Assembly: GCF_005281345.1 (NCBI RefSeq)
Contig: NZ_SZXJ01000098.1
Span: 124,001 to 188,000, forward strand
Direction of reading: 5' to 3'
DNA from: Citrobacter sp. wls619
GTDB taxonomy: Bacteria > Pseudomonadota > Gammaproteobacteria > Enterobacterales > Enterobacteriaceae
DNA: 64,000 nt
Below the pieces are notes generated by a model. It worked only from the letters and a program-made list of their open reading frames with translations, was not told the origin of the DNA and did not search any database. A program made the translations under genes and the position numbers. Below, in pieces: positions 9,974 to 21,423 of this stretch. Numbering within the stretch: position 1 is the stretch's first letter; each line of letters begins with the position of its first letter.

Positions 9974-10978
9974 ATGAACAATTTCCAGAAAGATATTGAT
10001 GACAGGACCAATCTAACCTTGTCGAACCGCTTTGAGCTGCTGCTATTTCGCCTCGGCAAGTCGGTTGAAGAGCAGAAATCAGAGCTGTTTGGCATCAACG
10101 TTTTCAAACTCCGTGAAATCGTTCCGATGCCAACATTTACTCGCCCTGCCGGCATGAAGGCTCCGCTGTTAGGCATGGTGAATATCCGGGACCAGGTGAT
10201 CCCGGTGATCGACCTGCCTGCTGTCGCCGGGTGTAAACCCGAAACCGGGCTTAATATCCTGTTGATCACAGAGTACGCCCGCAGCGTCCAGGCGTTTGCG
10301 GTGGAGTCAGTAGAGAACATTATGCGCCTCGACTGGCAGCAGGTGCACACTGCGGAGAAAGCCGTCAATGGTCGCTACATCACCAGTATTGCTTGTCTGG
10401 ACGACGACAAAGAAACCAACAATTTGGCGCTGGTGCTTGATGTCGAACAGATCCTGTATGACATTGTGCCGTCCAACCACGATTTACGCGCAACCGACCT
10501 GAAAACCAGCAAATTCAATATCACGCCAGGTGCGGTAGCCATTGTTGCGGAAGACTCCAAAGTTGCCCGGGCGATGCTGGAGAAAGGACTGAACGCGATG
10601 GAAATTCCGCATCTGATGCATGTCACGGGCAAAGATGCCTGGGACAAAATTCAGCAACTCTCCGCAGAGGCTCAGGCGGAGGGTAAGCCTGTCAGCGAGA
10701 AAATCGCCCTGGTGCTTACCGATCTGGAAATGCCGGAGATGGACGGTTTCACACTGACCCGTAAGATTAAAACCGACGAACGTCTGAAGAAGATCCCGGT
10801 TGTCATCCACTCTTCACTGTCCGGTAGCGCCAACGAAGATCACGTCCGCCGGGTGAAGGCCGATGGCTACGTGGCAAAATTCGAGGTCAACGAATTATCA
10901 TCTGTGATTCAGGAAGTGATGGAACGCGCAGCAAAAGATATTAGTGGTCCATTGGTGAGCCATCAGCTTTCCGCCTGA
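9974..10978 (+). CDS. cheV: CheV, chemotaxis coupling protein with receiver domain
   Basis: This 334-residue protein joins a CheW-like domain (about 20-165, with the core IRDQVIPVIDLP) to a receiver domain (about 185-320). The receiver has the acidic pair Glu193-Asp194, phospho-acceptor Asp250 in LVLTDLEMPEMDG, a Ser at about 281 and Lys302, so it looks phosphorylatable. CheV couples receptors to CheA and may buffer phosphate. I chose the ATG at 9974, preceded by GAGGACAGG; the frame stays open further left into rbn. Salmonella has cheV at this site beside nuoN, while K-12 lacks it. Confidence 0.93.
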   Translation: MNNFQKDIDDRTNLTLSNRFELLLFRLGKSVEEQKSELFGINVFKLREIVPMPTFTRPAGMKAPLLGMVNIRDQVIPVIDLPAVAGCKPETGLNILLITEYARSVQAFAVESVENIMRLDWQQVHTAEKAVNGRYITSIACLDDDKETNNLALVLDVEQILYDIVPSNHDLRATDLKTSKFNITPGAVAIVAEDSKVARAMLEKGLNAMEIPHLMHVTGKDAWDKIQQLSAEAQAEGKPVSEKIALVLTDLEMPEMDGFTLTRKIKTDERLKKIPVVIHSSLSGSANEDHVRRVKADGYVAKFEVNELSSVIQEVMERAAKDISGPLVSHQLSA

Positions 10979-10993
10979 TAGCCTTGCCCGCAT

Positions 10994-11020
10994 AAAAAAA
11001 CCCGCCGAGGCGGGTTTTTT
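10994..11020. terminator. Bidirectional intrinsic terminator between cheV and nuoN
   Basis: A GC-rich stem (cccgc/gcggg with loop cgag) is flanked by an A-run on the left and a T-run on the right. It can therefore stop cheV on the plus strand and the nuo operon on the minus strand. Confidence 0.92.
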
Positions 11021-11036
11021 CGTTTCAGCGTGTCGC

Positions 11037-12494
11037 TTACATCAGCGGCGTCGCCAGCTGCACGATACTGATCAGCGGTTGTGGGTAGATACCCAGCACC
11101 AGCACCAGCAGTGCGGAGATCAGCACCACGATACCGCCCGCGCTGTACTGCCAGTTAGACGGTGCATCGCGGTTCAGTTGCTGAGGTGCGCTCAGGTACA
11201 GGCTCACAGCAACGCGCAGGTAGTAGTACAAACCAATCGCGGAACCGACCACCACAGCAGCAACCAGCCACCACAAGTTGGCCTGCACACCGACAGCCAG
11301 TACGTAGAATTTACCGATAAAGCCCAGCGTCATCGGGATACCCGCCAGAGACAGCATCATCACCGTCATCACTGCCGCGAGGATCGGACGATGCCAGAAC
11401 AGGCCGCGATAGGAGAACAGAGAGTCTGCATCCGGACCACGGTACGGGCTGGACATCAGGCTGACCACACCGAACGCGCCAAGGCTGCTGAACAGATAAC
11501 CGGCCAGATACACGCCTACCGCTTCCATTGACATCTCGCCGCTCTGCAGGGCAATCAGCGCCACCAGCAGGTAACCGAGGTGAGAGATGGAAGAGTAACC
11601 GAGCAGACGTTTGATATTGGTCTGGCTCAGCGCCATCAGGTTACCGAAGATGATGGACGCAAAGGCAATTATACCCAGCACGATACGTACCGCTTCGCTG
11701 TCGCCAACCGGCGCGTACAGGAACAGACGCATCACCACGCCGAAGATAGCGATTTTGCTCGCCGTCGCCAGGAAGGTGGAAACCGGGGCTGGAGCACCCT
11801 GGTATACGTCTGGCGTCCACAGATGGAACGGAACCAGCGAAAGTTTGAAGCCGAGGCCCACGATCATCAGACCGAAGCCCGCCAGCAGCAGCGGCTCATG
11901 CAGCATGCCGTCGCCGAGGCTCTTACCAAGTGCAACGAACGACAGGTTGCCGGACTGTGCGTACACCAGCGCCATACCAAACAGCAGGAAGGAAGACGCT
12001 GCGGCAGACAGAATGGTGTATTTGATACTGGCTTCCAGCGAACGTTTTTGACGGAACGCATAGCCAACCAGACCAAACAGCGGCAGAGAGATCAGCTCAA
12101 TACCAAGGAACAGCGCCGCCAGATGGTTAGCATTGGCGAGCAGAATTCCACCCAGCGCGGCAATCAGCACCAGCAGGTAGAATTCTTCCCGGTTGTCGTC
12201 GTAGCCTTCCAGCCACGGGTAAGCAAAGGTACAGGTGGCAAGGCTCGCCAGCAGCACCAGCCCGGTGTAGAGCATAGCGAAACCGTCAACCCGCATCAGC
12301 GGGGTGACGTCCATGGCGCCCGCCTGGCCAACAAACCAGAGCGAAACCAGCGCGGCGTTAAGCCCAATGACCGACAGCGTGGCATTGAGGAAGTGATTGC
12401 GTCGCCACGCAATGGAGAGCATCACAACCACCACCGTCAAGCCGACGATCAGCAGCGGTAGCAGCGCAATCAGGTGTTGTGGAGTTATTGTCAT
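11037..12494 (-). CDS. nuoN: NuoN, NADH-quinone oxidoreductase subunit N
   Basis: NuoN is one of three antiporter-like proton-pumping subunits of the Complex I membrane arm. The 485-residue protein is almost wholly hydrophobic, with about 14 predicted helices. It has the family segment [20 protein letters not shown] and a conserved lysine in the broken-helix region. It is the last gene of the nuo operon, six bases after nuoM, and is followed by a strong terminator. Length equals the K-12 protein. Confidence 0.97.
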   Translation of the reverse strand: MTITPQHLIALLPLLIVGLTVVVVMLSIAWRRNHFLNATLSVIGLNAALVSLWFVGQAGAMDVTPLMRVDGFAMLYTGLVLLASLATCTFAYPWLEGYDDNREEFYLLVLIAALGGILLANANHLAALFLGIELISLPLFGLVGYAFRQKRSLEASIKYTILSAAASSFLLFGMALVYAQSGNLSFVALGKSLGDGMLHEPLLLAGFGLMIVGLGFKLSLVPFHLWTPDVYQGAPAPVSTFLATASKIAIFGVVMRLFLYAPVGDSEAVRIVLGIIAFASIIFGNLMALSQTNIKRLLGYSSISHLGYLLVALIALQSGEMSMEAVGVYLAGYLFSSLGAFGVVSLMSSPYRGPDADSLFSYRGLFWHRPILAAVMTVMMLSLAGIPMTLGFIGKFYVLAVGVQANLWWLVAAVVVGSAIGLYYYLRVAVSLYLSAPQQLNRDAPSNWQYSAGGIVVLISALLVLVLGIYPQPLISIVQLATPLM

Positions 12495-12500
12495 GGCGAT

Positions 12501-14030
12501 TTACGGCCTTGTAGTAGTAACGGAATTAACAAACCACTGCTGGATGTTGCTCATCGCAGAATGCGAGGTATCCAGAATCGGCTGCGGATAGAAGCCAAGC
12601 AGTACCAGAAGCACAACCAGCAACAGGATGATAAACAGCTCACGCAGCGACATCCCTGGCAGTTCAACACTGGCAATCTGGCTTTTCGCCTTACCAAAGT
12701 AAGCGCGATGCAGCATCGCCAGCGAGTATACAGAAGCAAACACCAGACCAAAGGTTGAGATCACCGTAATGACCGGAACCACCTGGTAGCTGCCGAACAG
12801 AATCATAAATTCGCCAACGAAGTTACCTGTACCCGGCATACCCAGCGTACACACTGCGAAGAACATCGACAGCGCTGGCAACCATTTCATTTTGCCCCAC
12901 AGGCCGCCCATCATACGCATATCACGCGTGTGCAGACGTTCGTACAGCTGACCACACAGAATGAACAGACCGGCTGCGGACAGACCGTGAGCGATCATCT
13001 GGATAACCGCACCCTGGTACGCCAGCTGGCTGCCAGTGTAGATAGCAATCAGTACGAAGCCCATGTGCGATACGGAGGTGTAGGCAATCAGACGTTTGAT
13101 GTCGTACTGATTAAAGGCCATCCACGCGCCGTAGAAGATACCGATTACGCCAAGCCACATCGCGATAGGCGCAAACTCCGCCGACGCGTTAGGGAACAGC
13201 GGCAGAGAGAAACGCAGCAGACCGTAGGCCGCGGTTTTCAGCAAGATCCCCGCCAGGTCAACGGAACCTGCGGTCGGTGCCTGGGAGTGCGCATCTGGCA
13301 ACCAGCCATGCAGCGGAACCACCGGCATTTTCACCGCAAACGCAATGAAGAAGCCCAGCATCAGCAGATATTCCACGCCGTGGGACATCGGGGTATTCAG
13401 CAGCTCTTCATAGTTGAAGGTCCACACACCGGTCGCTTTATAGTGCACAAACACCAGTGCCAGGATGGCAATCAACATCACCAGGCCACTCGCCTGGGTA
13501 TAAATGAAGAACTTGGTCGCCGCCGTGATACGCGTTTTACCGTCAGAGGCTTTATGCCCCCACAACGCGATCAGGAAGTACATCGGCACCAGCATCATTT
13601 CCCAGAAGAAGAAGAACAGGAACATGTCGATGGCAAGGAACACGCCGATAACGCCGCCTAAGATCCACATCAGGTTCAGGTGGAAGAAGCCCTGGTATTT
13701 TTCGATTTCATTCCAGGAGCAAAGGACCGCCAGAACACCGAGCAGACCGGTCAGCACGACCATCAGCAGCGATAAACCGTCGATGGCTAAGTGAATAGAG
13801 ATGCCGAAACGCGGGATCCACGGCAGGATAAACTCAGACTGCCACTGCGGAATGCCAGCGGATTGCGTCAGTGAATAGCCGCCCTGCAACCACAGTTGCA
13901 GGCCAAGCGCCAGCGTCAGTCCCATGGTAATCAGCGCTATCCAACGCGGCACCTTCACGCCAAAGCGTTCGGTCTGCCAGCACAGGAAGCCACCGATGAA
14001 AGGGATTAATATCAACCAAGGTAATAACAT
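12501..14030 (-). CDS. nuoM: NuoM, NADH-quinone oxidoreductase subunit M
   Basis: NuoM is the second antiporter-like subunit of Complex I. The 509-residue protein has about 14 helices, the conserved glutamate region SWNEIEKYQGFF and the channel segment KMPVVPLHGWLPDAHSQAPT with its lysine. Length equals that in K-12. It is separated from nuoL by a 249-base gap with repeats, the largest gap in the operon. Confidence 0.97.
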   Translation of the reverse strand: MLLPWLILIPFIGGFLCWQTERFGVKVPRWIALITMGLTLALGLQLWLQGGYSLTQSAGIPQWQSEFILPWIPRFGISIHLAIDGLSLLMVVLTGLLGVLAVLCSWNEIEKYQGFFHLNLMWILGGVIGVFLAIDMFLFFFFWEMMLVPMYFLIALWGHKASDGKTRITAATKFFIYTQASGLVMLIAILALVFVHYKATGVWTFNYEELLNTPMSHGVEYLLMLGFFIAFAVKMPVVPLHGWLPDAHSQAPTAGSVDLAGILLKTAAYGLLRFSLPLFPNASAEFAPIAMWLGVIGIFYGAWMAFNQYDIKRLIAYTSVSHMGFVLIAIYTGSQLAYQGAVIQMIAHGLSAAGLFILCGQLYERLHTRDMRMMGGLWGKMKWLPALSMFFAVCTLGMPGTGNFVGEFMILFGSYQVVPVITVISTFGLVFASVYSLAMLHRAYFGKAKSQIASVELPGMSLRELFIILLLVVLLVLLGFYPQPILDTSHSAMSNIQQWFVNSVTTTRP

Positions 14031-14075
14031 GGTGATCTTTGTTCCTTGTTTAAGTCCCGTTCAGGCTATCTCACT

Positions 14076-14180
14076 CGTCATAGCGAACCCCGGCTGTGCT
14101 CGCAACCCTAACGTACTTCAGTACGCTCCTGTTGCTGTGCGCAGGCGGTGTCCACTCTGACTTCGCCGATAACGCCTGTC
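14076..14180. repeat. Imperfect palindrome in the nuoM-nuoL gap
   Basis: Sequence on the two sides of about 14124 (ACGTACT / AGTACG core) reads as a long imperfect inverted repeat. The arms extend about 25 bases with mismatches (gctcgcaac versus gttgctgtgc). It does not match the ERIC core seen elsewhere in the window. I cannot assign it to a named family. The boundaries are approximate. Confidence 0.5.
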
Positions 14181-14231
14181 CTTTTGGACCTGATTTTCAA
14201 CGAATTTTAATAATTCTCTTTGGGTTTGTCG

Positions 14232-14256
14232 GCCGGATAAGCGAAGCGCCATCCGC
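14232..14256. repeat. REP-like element in nuoM-nuoL gap
   Basis: The sequence gccggataagc...gcgccatccgc is the enteric REP/BIME palindrome with a short loop. It sits inside a polycistronic operon, where such elements protect upstream mRNA and shape expression of the downstream gene. Confidence 0.75.
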
Positions 14257-14279
14257 AATCGTTCATCCAGCCAACAAAC

Positions 14280-16121
14280 TCAACGCAGTACCATCAACAG
14301 TGCCAGCACAACGACAGCGCCAATGCTCATTGATGCCACATACCAGCGCAGATAGCCGTTCTCGCTTAACAGCAGGCCTTTACCTGCAAAGCGGGAAAGG
14401 ATAGCCGGGATGTTCATCATGGCGTTCAGCGGATCGCGTTTCAGCAGCCAGGCAATGCCGAGGAACGGCTTAACGAACACTTTGTCGTACAGCCAGTCAA
14501 AGCCCCAGGCGTTATACCACCAGGTCCCCAGCAGACGGCCTGGCGCACTGTTGGCAATCGACGTCACCAGCGTACGTTTACCCAGCCACAGCCATGCTGC
14601 GATCAGGATGCCTGCAATCGCAACGATACCGGAGGTAATTTCCAGCGTCATAACGCGACCATGTTCAAGCTCGGTCGTTGCCGGCAGCACGCCATGCAGC
14701 GGCGGCACAATCAGCGCGCCAACGAAGGTGGACAGGATCATCAGCACAATCAGCGGCAGATGATGGGTAATCCCCTTCCCTGCGTGAGCGTGAATTTGTT
14801 CTTTACCGTGGAACACGATGAAAATCATACGGAAGGTGTACAGAGAGGTCATGAACGCACCGACCAGACCTGCGACCATCAGATTGATATGACCGTTCGC
14901 CATCGCACCGGCCAGAATCTCATCCTTACTGAAGAAGCCTGCGGTAATCAGCGGCAGAGCTGACAGCGCCGCGCCACCAATCAGGAAGCAAAGATACACC
15001 AGCGGAATAGACTTACGCAGGCCGCCCATCTTGAAGATGTTCTGTTCGTGATGGCAGGCCAGGATAACCGAGCCGGATGCCAGGAACAGCAGCGCTTTAA
15101 AGAAGGCATGCGTCATCAGGTGGAAAATCGCCGCATCCCATGCCTGTACGCCCAGCGCCAGGAACATGTAGCCAATCTGGCTCATGGTGGAGTAAGCGAG
15201 AACACGTTTGATGTCGGTTTGGACCAGCGCGGCAAAACCCGCCAGCACCAGCGTGATAGCACCAATAATCCCTACCAGATGCAGAATTTCCGGGGTCATC
15301 AGGAACAGACCGTGGGTACGTGCAATCAGGTAGACACCAGCGGTAACCATCGTCGCGGCGTGGATAAGCGCAGAGACAGGCGTCGGGCCAGCCATCGCGT
15401 CTGCAAGCCAGGTCTGCAACGGCAGCTGCGCGGATTTACCGACCGCACCACCCAGCAGCATCAGGGTTGCCCACATCAGCATGTTGTTACCGTCTGCAAA
15501 GTGCGCAGGCGCCAGTTCCACCATTTCGCGGAAATTCAGCGTACCCAGCTCGTTGTAGAGGATGAACAGCGCGAAGGCGAGGAATACGTCACCGACACGG
15601 GTTACCACAAAGGCTTTCATTGCCGCTGCGCCATTCTTCGGATCGGTATAGTAGAAACCGATCAGCAGATAAGAGCACAGGCCCACGCCTTCCCAGCCGA
15701 GATACATCAGCAGCAGGTTATCCGCCAGTACCAGAACCACCATGCTGGCGATAAACAGGTTGGTGTAGGCGAAGAAACGAGAGTATCCCTCTTCACCGCG
15801 CATATACCAGGAGGCGAACATGTGGATCAGGAAACCAACACCGGTTACCACCGAGAGCATAGTCAGCGACAGGCCGTCCAGCACCAGGTTAAAACCGATG
15901 TTGAAGTCGCCGACCGACATCCACGTCCATAGCGGCTGGCTGTAGGCCTGTTGGCCATTGGCAAAGAAGTCAACACCCACAAACGCGGTCACCAGCGCCG
16001 CCAGGCCAATCGACCCGACGCCCACGGTTGCGGACAGATTTTCTGACCAACGACCGCGAGAGAACGCCAGTAATACAAAGCCAATAAATGGCAGAATAAT
16101 GGTTAAGGCAAGCATGTTCAT
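14280..16121 (-). CDS. nuoL: NuoL, NADH-quinone oxidoreductase subunit L
   Basis: NuoL is the distal antiporter-like subunit of Complex I, with the long lateral helix at the C terminus. The 613-residue product has the expected segments [15 protein letters not shown] (conserved glutamate), [34 protein letters not shown] (channel lysine and histidines) and a C-terminal amphipathic helix region after about residue 520. It overlaps nuoK by four bases. Confidence 0.97.
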   Translation of the reverse strand: MNMLALTIILPFIGFVLLAFSRGRWSENLSATVGVGSIGLAALVTAFVGVDFFANGQQAYSQPLWTWMSVGDFNIGFNLVLDGLSLTMLSVVTGVGFLIHMFASWYMRGEEGYSRFFAYTNLFIASMVVLVLADNLLLMYLGWEGVGLCSYLLIGFYYTDPKNGAAAMKAFVVTRVGDVFLAFALFILYNELGTLNFREMVELAPAHFADGNNMLMWATLMLLGGAVGKSAQLPLQTWLADAMAGPTPVSALIHAATMVTAGVYLIARTHGLFLMTPEILHLVGIIGAITLVLAGFAALVQTDIKRVLAYSTMSQIGYMFLALGVQAWDAAIFHLMTHAFFKALLFLASGSVILACHHEQNIFKMGGLRKSIPLVYLCFLIGGAALSALPLITAGFFSKDEILAGAMANGHINLMVAGLVGAFMTSLYTFRMIFIVFHGKEQIHAHAGKGITHHLPLIVLMILSTFVGALIVPPLHGVLPATTELEHGRVMTLEITSGIVAIAGILIAAWLWLGKRTLVTSIANSAPGRLLGTWWYNAWGFDWLYDKVFVKPFLGIAWLLKRDPLNAMMNIPAILSRFAGKGLLLSENGYLRWYVASMSIGAVVVLALLMVLR

Positions 16122-16420
16122 CCACGCATCTCACTTACTGAATCGATGTTCAGGTTCTGGCGACGGCGATGAAGTTGCAGCAGCAGCGCAAGTCCAATGC
16201 TCGCTTCAGCAGCCGCGAGGCTGATGGCAAGAATGTACATCACCTGACCATCGGTCTGGCCCCAGTAGCTTCCGGCGACCACGAAGGCCAGCGCGGAGGC
16301 GTTAATCATGATTTCCAGCCCGATCAGCATAAACAGCAGATTGCGGCGGATAACCAGACCAGTTAAACCCAGTACGAATAAGACAGCCGCGAGGATCAGT
16401 CCATGTTGTAAGGGGATCAT
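16118..16420 (-). CDS. nuoK: NuoK, NADH-quinone oxidoreductase subunit K
   Basis: This small three-helix membrane subunit (100 residues) is related to MnhC/MrpC. Conserved glutamates lie in membrane helices: [13 protein letters not shown] and [18 protein letters not shown]. They form part of the proton path at the hinge between the Q site and the antiporter modules. It overlaps both nuoJ and nuoL by four bases. Confidence 0.96.
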   Translation of the reverse strand: MIPLQHGLILAAVLFVLGLTGLVIRRNLLFMLIGLEIMINASALAFVVAGSYWGQTDGQVMYILAISLAAAEASIGLALLLQLHRRRQNLNIDSVSEMRG

Positions 16421-16971
16421 GCGTGCTCCTCCGTTTTTCTTTTCGCGCGGTCATCAGTGCGATTACTCAGCACTTCACCGGAACGTTCTTCGCGACCGAC
16501 GTGGAAGGCCACAACCAGACCCGCCAACAGCAGCATCGAAGCCAGTTCAACCGCCAGAACATAAGGTCCAAACAGGGAAATGCCGACTGCTTTCGCGCTG
16601 ATTGGCGTACCGTCAATGCCCTGATCGTTAACACCCAGGATGGCATACACAATCACCACCAGCATGATGGCCGACAGAATCGCCGGACCAATCCACACCT
16701 GCGGTCTCAGCCACTGACGTTCCTGTTCGATTTCAGCACCGCCCAGGTTGAGCATCATCACCACGAACACGAACAGCACCATGATGGCGCCCGCGTAGAC
16801 GATAATTTCCAGCGCACCGGCGAAGTAAGCGCCCAGCGAGAAGAACACCCCAGAAATCGCCAGCAGCGAAATAATCAGGTACAGCAATGCGTGGACCGGA
16901 TTGGTGTGGGTGATCACCCGCAAGGTTGCGAGAATGGCTATCAGGCCACAGATATAAAAAGCGAACTCCAT
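16417..16971 (-). CDS. nuoJ: NuoJ, NADH-quinone oxidoreductase subunit J
   Basis: This 184-residue subunit has five hydrophobic helices and a charged C-terminal tail ([24 protein letters not shown]). The segment [25 protein letters not shown] is the conserved helix 3 with its pi-bulge region. It helps form the membrane hinge of Complex I. It overlaps nuoK by four bases and lies 11 bases after nuoI. Confidence 0.96.
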   Translation of the reverse strand: MEFAFYICGLIAILATLRVITHTNPVHALLYLIISLLAISGVFFSLGAYFAGALEIIVYAGAIMVLFVFVVMMLNLGGAEIEQERQWLRPQVWIGPAILSAIMLVVIVYAILGVNDQGIDGTPISAKAVGISLFGPYVLAVELASMLLLAGLVVAFHVGREERSGEVLSNRTDDRAKRKTEEHA

Positions 16972-16982
16972 TGCCCCTCTCC

Positions 16983-17525
16983 TTACGGTAACAGGCTCTT
17001 GACGTCGATAGGCTTAGCTTCGTTCTCTGCTTCGCCTTTATCTTTGCCGTCGATTGCCATACCTGCCATCCGGTAGAAGTTATATTCCGGGTATTTGCCC
17101 GGACCGGAGATCAGCAGATCCTCTTTCTCGTAAACCAGGTCCTGGCGCTTGTACTCACCCAGCTCGAAATCTGGAGTCAGCTGAATAGCCGTTGTCGGAC
17201 AGGCTTCTTCGCACAGACCACAGAAAATGCAGCGTGAGAAGTTAATGCGGAAAAACTCCGGATACCAGCGGCCGTCTTTGGTCTCTGCTTTTTGCAAAGA
17301 GATACAGCCAACCGGACAGGCTACCGCACACAGGTTACAGGCAACGCAGCGCTCTTCACCGTCTGGATCGCGGGTCAGTACGATACGACCACGAAAACGG
17401 GGCGGTAGATAGACCGGCTCTTCCGGGTACATCTGCGTTTCGCGTTTCGCGAACGCATGCAGGCCGATCATCCAGATACTACGAAGCTGGGTGCCTGCGC
17501 CTACAAGTAATTCTTTTAAGGTCAT
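16983..17525 (-). CDS. nuoI: NuoI, NADH-quinone oxidoreductase subunit I (2x[4Fe-4S])
   Basis: NuoI carries clusters N6a and N6b that link NuoG to NuoB. The 180-residue protein has two ferredoxin motifs, [15 protein letters not shown] and [16 protein letters not shown], each with the CxxCxxCxxxC spacing. The N-terminal amphipathic region anchors it to the membrane arm. It lies between nuoH and nuoJ with short gaps. Confidence 0.97.
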   Translation of the reverse strand: MTLKELLVGAGTQLRSIWMIGLHAFAKRETQMYPEEPVYLPPRFRGRIVLTRDPDGEERCVACNLCAVACPVGCISLQKAETKDGRWYPEFFRINFSRCIFCGLCEEACPTTAIQLTPDFELGEYKRQDLVYEKEDLLISGPGKYPEYNFYRMAGMAIDGKDKGEAENEAKPIDVKSLLP

Positions 17526-17539
17526 GGTCTTTGTGTCCC

Positions 17540-18517
17540 TTATTGCGCCTGCCAGAGAATGACAGCCGCCGTTACCAGCAAGTTGACGAGCGTCAGCGGC
17601 AGACAGACTTTCCAGCCGAAGGACATTACCTGGTCATAACGAGGACGCGGTAACGACGCACGAATCAAAATGAACATCATCATGAAGAACGCGGTTTTCA
17701 GCGCGAACCAGACGAATGGCGGTAAGAACGGGCCATGCCAGCCACCGAAGAACAAGGTAACCATCAGCGCAGAAATGGTGACGATACCGATGTACTCGCC
17801 CACAAAGAACAGACCGAATTTCATGCCGGAATATTCAATGTGGTAACCATCGGCCAGTTCCTGCTCGGCTTCGGGCTGGTCAAACGGGTGACGGTGACAT
17901 ACCGCTACGCCCGCGATGGCAAAGGTGACAAAACCAAAGAACTGCGGAATAACGTTCCAGATATCAGCCTGGTTATTGACGATGTCGGTCATGTTAAATG
18001 AACCGGCCTGCGCCACCACGCCCATCAGGGACAATCCGAGGAACACTTCGTAACTCAGCGTCTGCGCAGACGCACGCATCGCACCGAGCAGCGAGTATTT
18101 GTTGTTGCTCGACCAACCGGCGAACAGCACCGCGTAGACCGCGAGGCCTGCCATCATCAGGAAGAACAGGATCCCGATGTTCAGGTCAGCAACCACCCAG
18201 TTCGGACTCACCGGCACGATGGCGAAAGCCAGCAGCAGCGAGGTGAAGGCGATCATTGGTGCCAGGGTAAAGATGACGCGATCCGAGAATTTCGGGATCC
18301 AGTCTTCTTTAAAGAACATCTTGATCATGTCCGCAACCAGCTGGAGCGAACCGCCCCAGCCAACACGGTTCGGTCCGTAACGGTTCTGGAACAGACCCAG
18401 CAGACGACGTTCACCAAAGCTCATGAATGCCCCGCAGGTGACCACCACCAGCAGGATCACCACCGCTTTGAGAATGCTCAGCAGGATCTCAATCAGATCG
18501 GGTGTAATCCAACTCAT
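17540..18517 (-). CDS. nuoH: NuoH, NADH-quinone oxidoreductase subunit H
   Basis: NuoH forms much of the quinone-binding chamber and the first proton path (E channel). The 325-residue protein has eight or so helices. The signature [20 protein letters not shown] lies near the N terminus. The charged loop [31 protein letters not shown] facing the Q site is intact. It overlaps nuoG by four bases. Confidence 0.97.
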   Translation of the reverse strand: MSWITPDLIEILLSILKAVVILLVVVTCGAFMSFGERRLLGLFQNRYGPNRVGWGGSLQLVADMIKMFFKEDWIPKFSDRVIFTLAPMIAFTSLLLAFAIVPVSPNWVVADLNIGILFFLMMAGLAVYAVLFAGWSSNNKYSLLGAMRASAQTLSYEVFLGLSLMGVVAQAGSFNMTDIVNNQADIWNVIPQFFGFVTFAIAGVAVCHRHPFDQPEAEQELADGYHIEYSGMKFGLFFVGEYIGIVTISALMVTLFFGGWHGPFLPPFVWFALKTAFFMMMFILIRASLPRPRYDQVMSFGWKVCLPLTLVNLLVTAAVILWQAQ

Positions 18518-21240
18518 TGTTGTGCCTCCTGCAGATCCTCAAGACGCGCACCTGCCAGAACCGGCGCGATGCCAGGCATGCCCATCGGCAAACCAACCTG
18601 CCCTGCCGTTAAGCCTTCAGCGATTTCAACCGGCAGCGTGACCGTGTTGCCATCGTAGCTGAAAGAAACGCGCGTGCCGGCATTGACGCCCAACTTCGCG
18701 GCATCTGCCGGGTTGAGTTTGATGTATGGCTGCGGCATGCGGGTCTGGAAGACCGGCGCACGCTGGGACATTTCATCACTACCAAACAGATGGTAGTACG
18801 GTGCGATACGCCACTGACCATCCTGAGCCTGGAAGCTCGCCGGAACGGTAGTGAAGTAATCCAGGCCACCTTCAGATGCTTCAATCAGACGCACGCCCGG
18901 ATCGCCATGACGCAGTTTACCGCCCACTTCATCCTGGAACTTGTTCCACGCTTGTGGGGAGTTCCAGCCTGGTGCCCAGGCAAACGGAATTTGTGAACGC
19001 GGTGCAGACGGCTGGTTGTTCCCTTCCATCGAGAAGGCGAACATGGTGTCTTTATCCTGCGGCTGGCGCGGCTCGTGCACACTGATGTTAGCGCGCATGG
19101 CCGTACGGCCACTGTAGCGGTGCGGTTCACGTGCCAGTTTCTGACCACGGATACGGAAGCTGGCATCCGGCGCGGCATCTTTAATACCCGCCAGCTGCGG
19201 CAGCTTCTCAACGACCGCATCGATAACGTGGTCGAGCTGCGTCCAGTCCACTTCACGGCTCTGTACGGTGCTGTGCAGCGAATGCAGCCAGCGCCAGCTT
19301 TCCAGCATGATGGTGTTGCTGTCGTAATAGGACGGGTCATAGACCTGGAAGAAACGCTGGGCGCGGCCTTCGTTGTTAATCACCGTGCCATCGCTTTCGG
19401 CGAAGCTTGCGGCGGAAAGCACCAGATGGGCATTTTCCATAATAGCCGTACGCTGATGGTCAATGACCAGTACCAGCGGCGCTTTCGCCAGCGCGGCGTT
19501 CACACGCGTGGCTGAAGCATGACGATGCAAATCGTTTTCCAGCACCACAACGGCGTCAGCACGACCTGTTTCCAGTTCAGTCAACGCATCGTCAAGGGAA
19601 CCACCGCCAATCATGCCCAGGCCCATGCTGTTAACAGAGCGGGCAATCATGGTGATGCCGACATCTGCGCCACGGCCTTTCAGCGCCTTCGCCACGTTGG
19701 CAGCAGCCTGAATCACCTCGGCGCTACCGGCGTTGGTGCCGGAAATAATCAGTGGTTTCTTCGCCCCGGCCAGTGCCTGAACGATAACGTCAATTTTGTT
19801 CTGCAGGTCACGGTCGATGCCGTCAACCGCCGGTGCGTTGTTATCCAGCGCATGGGCGATAGCGAAACCTAAACGCGCCTGATCTTCAACCGGTGCACGG
19901 TAGGTCCATGCCGCGATATCATCCAGACGGGTGTTATCGACGTTGGTCACGAACAGCGGATGTTTGGCACGCTGGCCAATGTTAAGGATTGCGGCGATCT
20001 GCCAGTCGGCCACTTTCTGTGCCGCTGCCATTTCACGCGCTTTCCCCTTCACCGCCTGACGCACAGCCAGCGCAACACGCGCCCCGGTCTGGGTGACATC
20101 TTCGCCCAGCACCAGGACCGCGTCGTAAGATTCGATTTCGCGCAGCGCCGGGGTATAGATACCGCCGTCACGCAGCACGCTCAGCGCCAGTTGCAGACGT
20201 TCCTGCTCACCCTGGGCGATGCCGGTATAGAAGTTATCCGCACCCACCAGTTCACGCAGCGCGAAGTTGCTTTCAACGCTGGCACGTGGGGAGCCGATAC
20301 CGATCACTTTCTTCGACTGACGCAGAATATCTGCCGCACCCTGCATCGCCTGCTCAGCGTTCAGGGTGATCAGATCATCGCCACGGCGCTGGACCGGCTG
20401 ACGCGGACGGTCTTTCAGGTTCACGTAGCCATAGCCAAAACGACCACGGTCGCAGAGGAAGTAGTGGTTAACGGTACCGTTGTAACGGTTTTCGATACGA
20501 CGCAGTTCGCCGTAACGCTCACCCGGGCTGATGTTACAGCCGATGGAACACTGCTGGCAGATGCTCGGCGCAAACTGCATATCCCATTTACGGTTATAAC
20601 GCTCGGAGTGCGTTTTATCAGTGAACACACCGGTCGGGCAGATTTCTACCAGGTTACCGGAGAATTCGCTCTCGAGCGTACCGTCTTCCGGACGACCGAA
20701 ATAGACGTTGTCATGTGCGCCATAGACGCCCAGATCCGCGCCGTCCGCATAATCTTTGTAGTAACGCACGCAGCGGTAGCAGGCGATGCAGCGGTTCATT
20801 TCGTGAGAAATGAATGGCCCCAGATCCTGATTGCGGTGAGTACGCTTAGTAAAGCGGTAGCGACGGAAGCTATGACCGGTCATAACGGTCATATCCTGAA
20901 GGTGGCAGTTACCCCCCTCTTCACAGACCGGACAGTCGTGTGGGTGGTTAGTCATCAACCATTCCACCACGCTTTCACGGAATTGCTTCGCTTCTTCGTC
21001 GTCGATAGAAATAAAGGTGCCTTCGGTAGCCGGTGTCATACATGACATCACCAGGCGACCACGCGTATCTTCCGCGTTTTGATATTGCTTCACCGCACAC
21101 TGGCGGCAAGCACCGACGCTCCCAAGCGCCGGGTGCCAGCAAAAGTATGGAATATCAAGGCCGAGAGACAGACAAGCTTCCAGCAGGTTGTCCGCTCCGT
21201 TGACCTCATATTCTTTGCCGTCTACATGAATCGTAGCCAT
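18514..21240 (-). CDS. nuoG: NuoG, NADH-quinone oxidoreductase subunit G
   Basis: NuoG is the large iron-sulfur subunit of the peripheral arm. An N-terminal [2Fe-2S] domain ([18 protein letters not shown], with a later MSC) is followed by [16 protein letters not shown] (N5), [11 protein letters not shown] with CPTGVF (N4), and a molybdopterin-oxidoreductase-like body. The latter includes CQQCSIGC...CDRGRFG, which binds the extra cluster N7 in enterics. I start it at MATIHVDG (908 residues). An ATG three codons upstream at 21249 is equally open. GGAAG precedes both at workable distances. Confidence 0.96.
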   Translation of the reverse strand: MATIHVDGKEYEVNGADNLLEACLSLGLDIPYFCWHPALGSVGACRQCAVKQYQNAEDTRGRLVMSCMTPATEGTFISIDDEEAKQFRESVVEWLMTNHPHDCPVCEEGGNCHLQDMTVMTGHSFRRYRFTKRTHRNQDLGPFISHEMNRCIACYRCVRYYKDYADGADLGVYGAHDNVYFGRPEDGTLESEFSGNLVEICPTGVFTDKTHSERYNRKWDMQFAPSICQQCSIGCNISPGERYGELRRIENRYNGTVNHYFLCDRGRFGYGYVNLKDRPRQPVQRRGDDLITLNAEQAMQGAADILRQSKKVIGIGSPRASVESNFALRELVGADNFYTGIAQGEQERLQLALSVLRDGGIYTPALREIESYDAVLVLGEDVTQTGARVALAVRQAVKGKAREMAAAQKVADWQIAAILNIGQRAKHPLFVTNVDNTRLDDIAAWTYRAPVEDQARLGFAIAHALDNNAPAVDGIDRDLQNKIDVIVQALAGAKKPLIISGTNAGSAEVIQAAANVAKALKGRGADVGITMIARSVNSMGLGMIGGGSLDDALTELETGRADAVVVLENDLHRHASATRVNAALAKAPLVLVIDHQRTAIMENAHLVLSAASFAESDGTVINNEGRAQRFFQVYDPSYYDSNTIMLESWRWLHSLHSTVQSREVDWTQLDHVIDAVVEKLPQLAGIKDAAPDASFRIRGQKLAREPHRYSGRTAMRANISVHEPRQPQDKDTMFAFSMEGNNQPSAPRSQIPFAWAPGWNSPQAWNKFQDEVGGKLRHGDPGVRLIEASEGGLDYFTTVPASFQAQDGQWRIAPYYHLFGSDEMSQRAPVFQTRMPQPYIKLNPADAAKLGVNAGTRVSFSYDGNTVTLPVEIAEGLTAGQVGLPMGMPGIAPVLAGARLEDLQEAQQ

Positions 21241-21299
21241 AGTCAGCATGCTTCCAGTTGGCTTAGTCAGTGACCAAGCGTTAATCGAATTTCTTTTCC

Positions 21300-21412
21300 G
21301 CTTTATCCTTCAAGCTGCCTCGGCGTTGGCTTCCCTCGTTCATCCCAGTCACTTACTTTAGTAAGCTCAGGGATTCTCTCGGTTGCCGCCTTGACGCATC
21401 TTGAATGCTTTC
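21300..21412. repeat. ERIC element between nuoF and nuoG
   Basis: The core catcccagtcacttactttagtaagctcagggattctc is a diverged copy of the enterobacterial repetitive intergenic consensus. Matching outer arms are tccttcaagctgcc and catcttgaatgc. It fills most of the 183-base gap in the middle of the nuo operon. Confidence 0.88.
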
Positions 21413-21423
21413 GCGTAAAACGT

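Noticed and set aside
11580-12461. 293-codon plus-strand frame opposite nuoN
   Set aside because: An antisense shadow of a membrane protein gene. The Gln/Arg/His-rich composition is what reverse reading of hydrophobic codons gives.
19960-21045. Long open frame on the plus strand opposite nuoG (361 codons)
   Set aside because: It is a reverse-strand shadow of nuoG, with no family resemblance and no ribosome site. The nuoG protein is conserved across its length.
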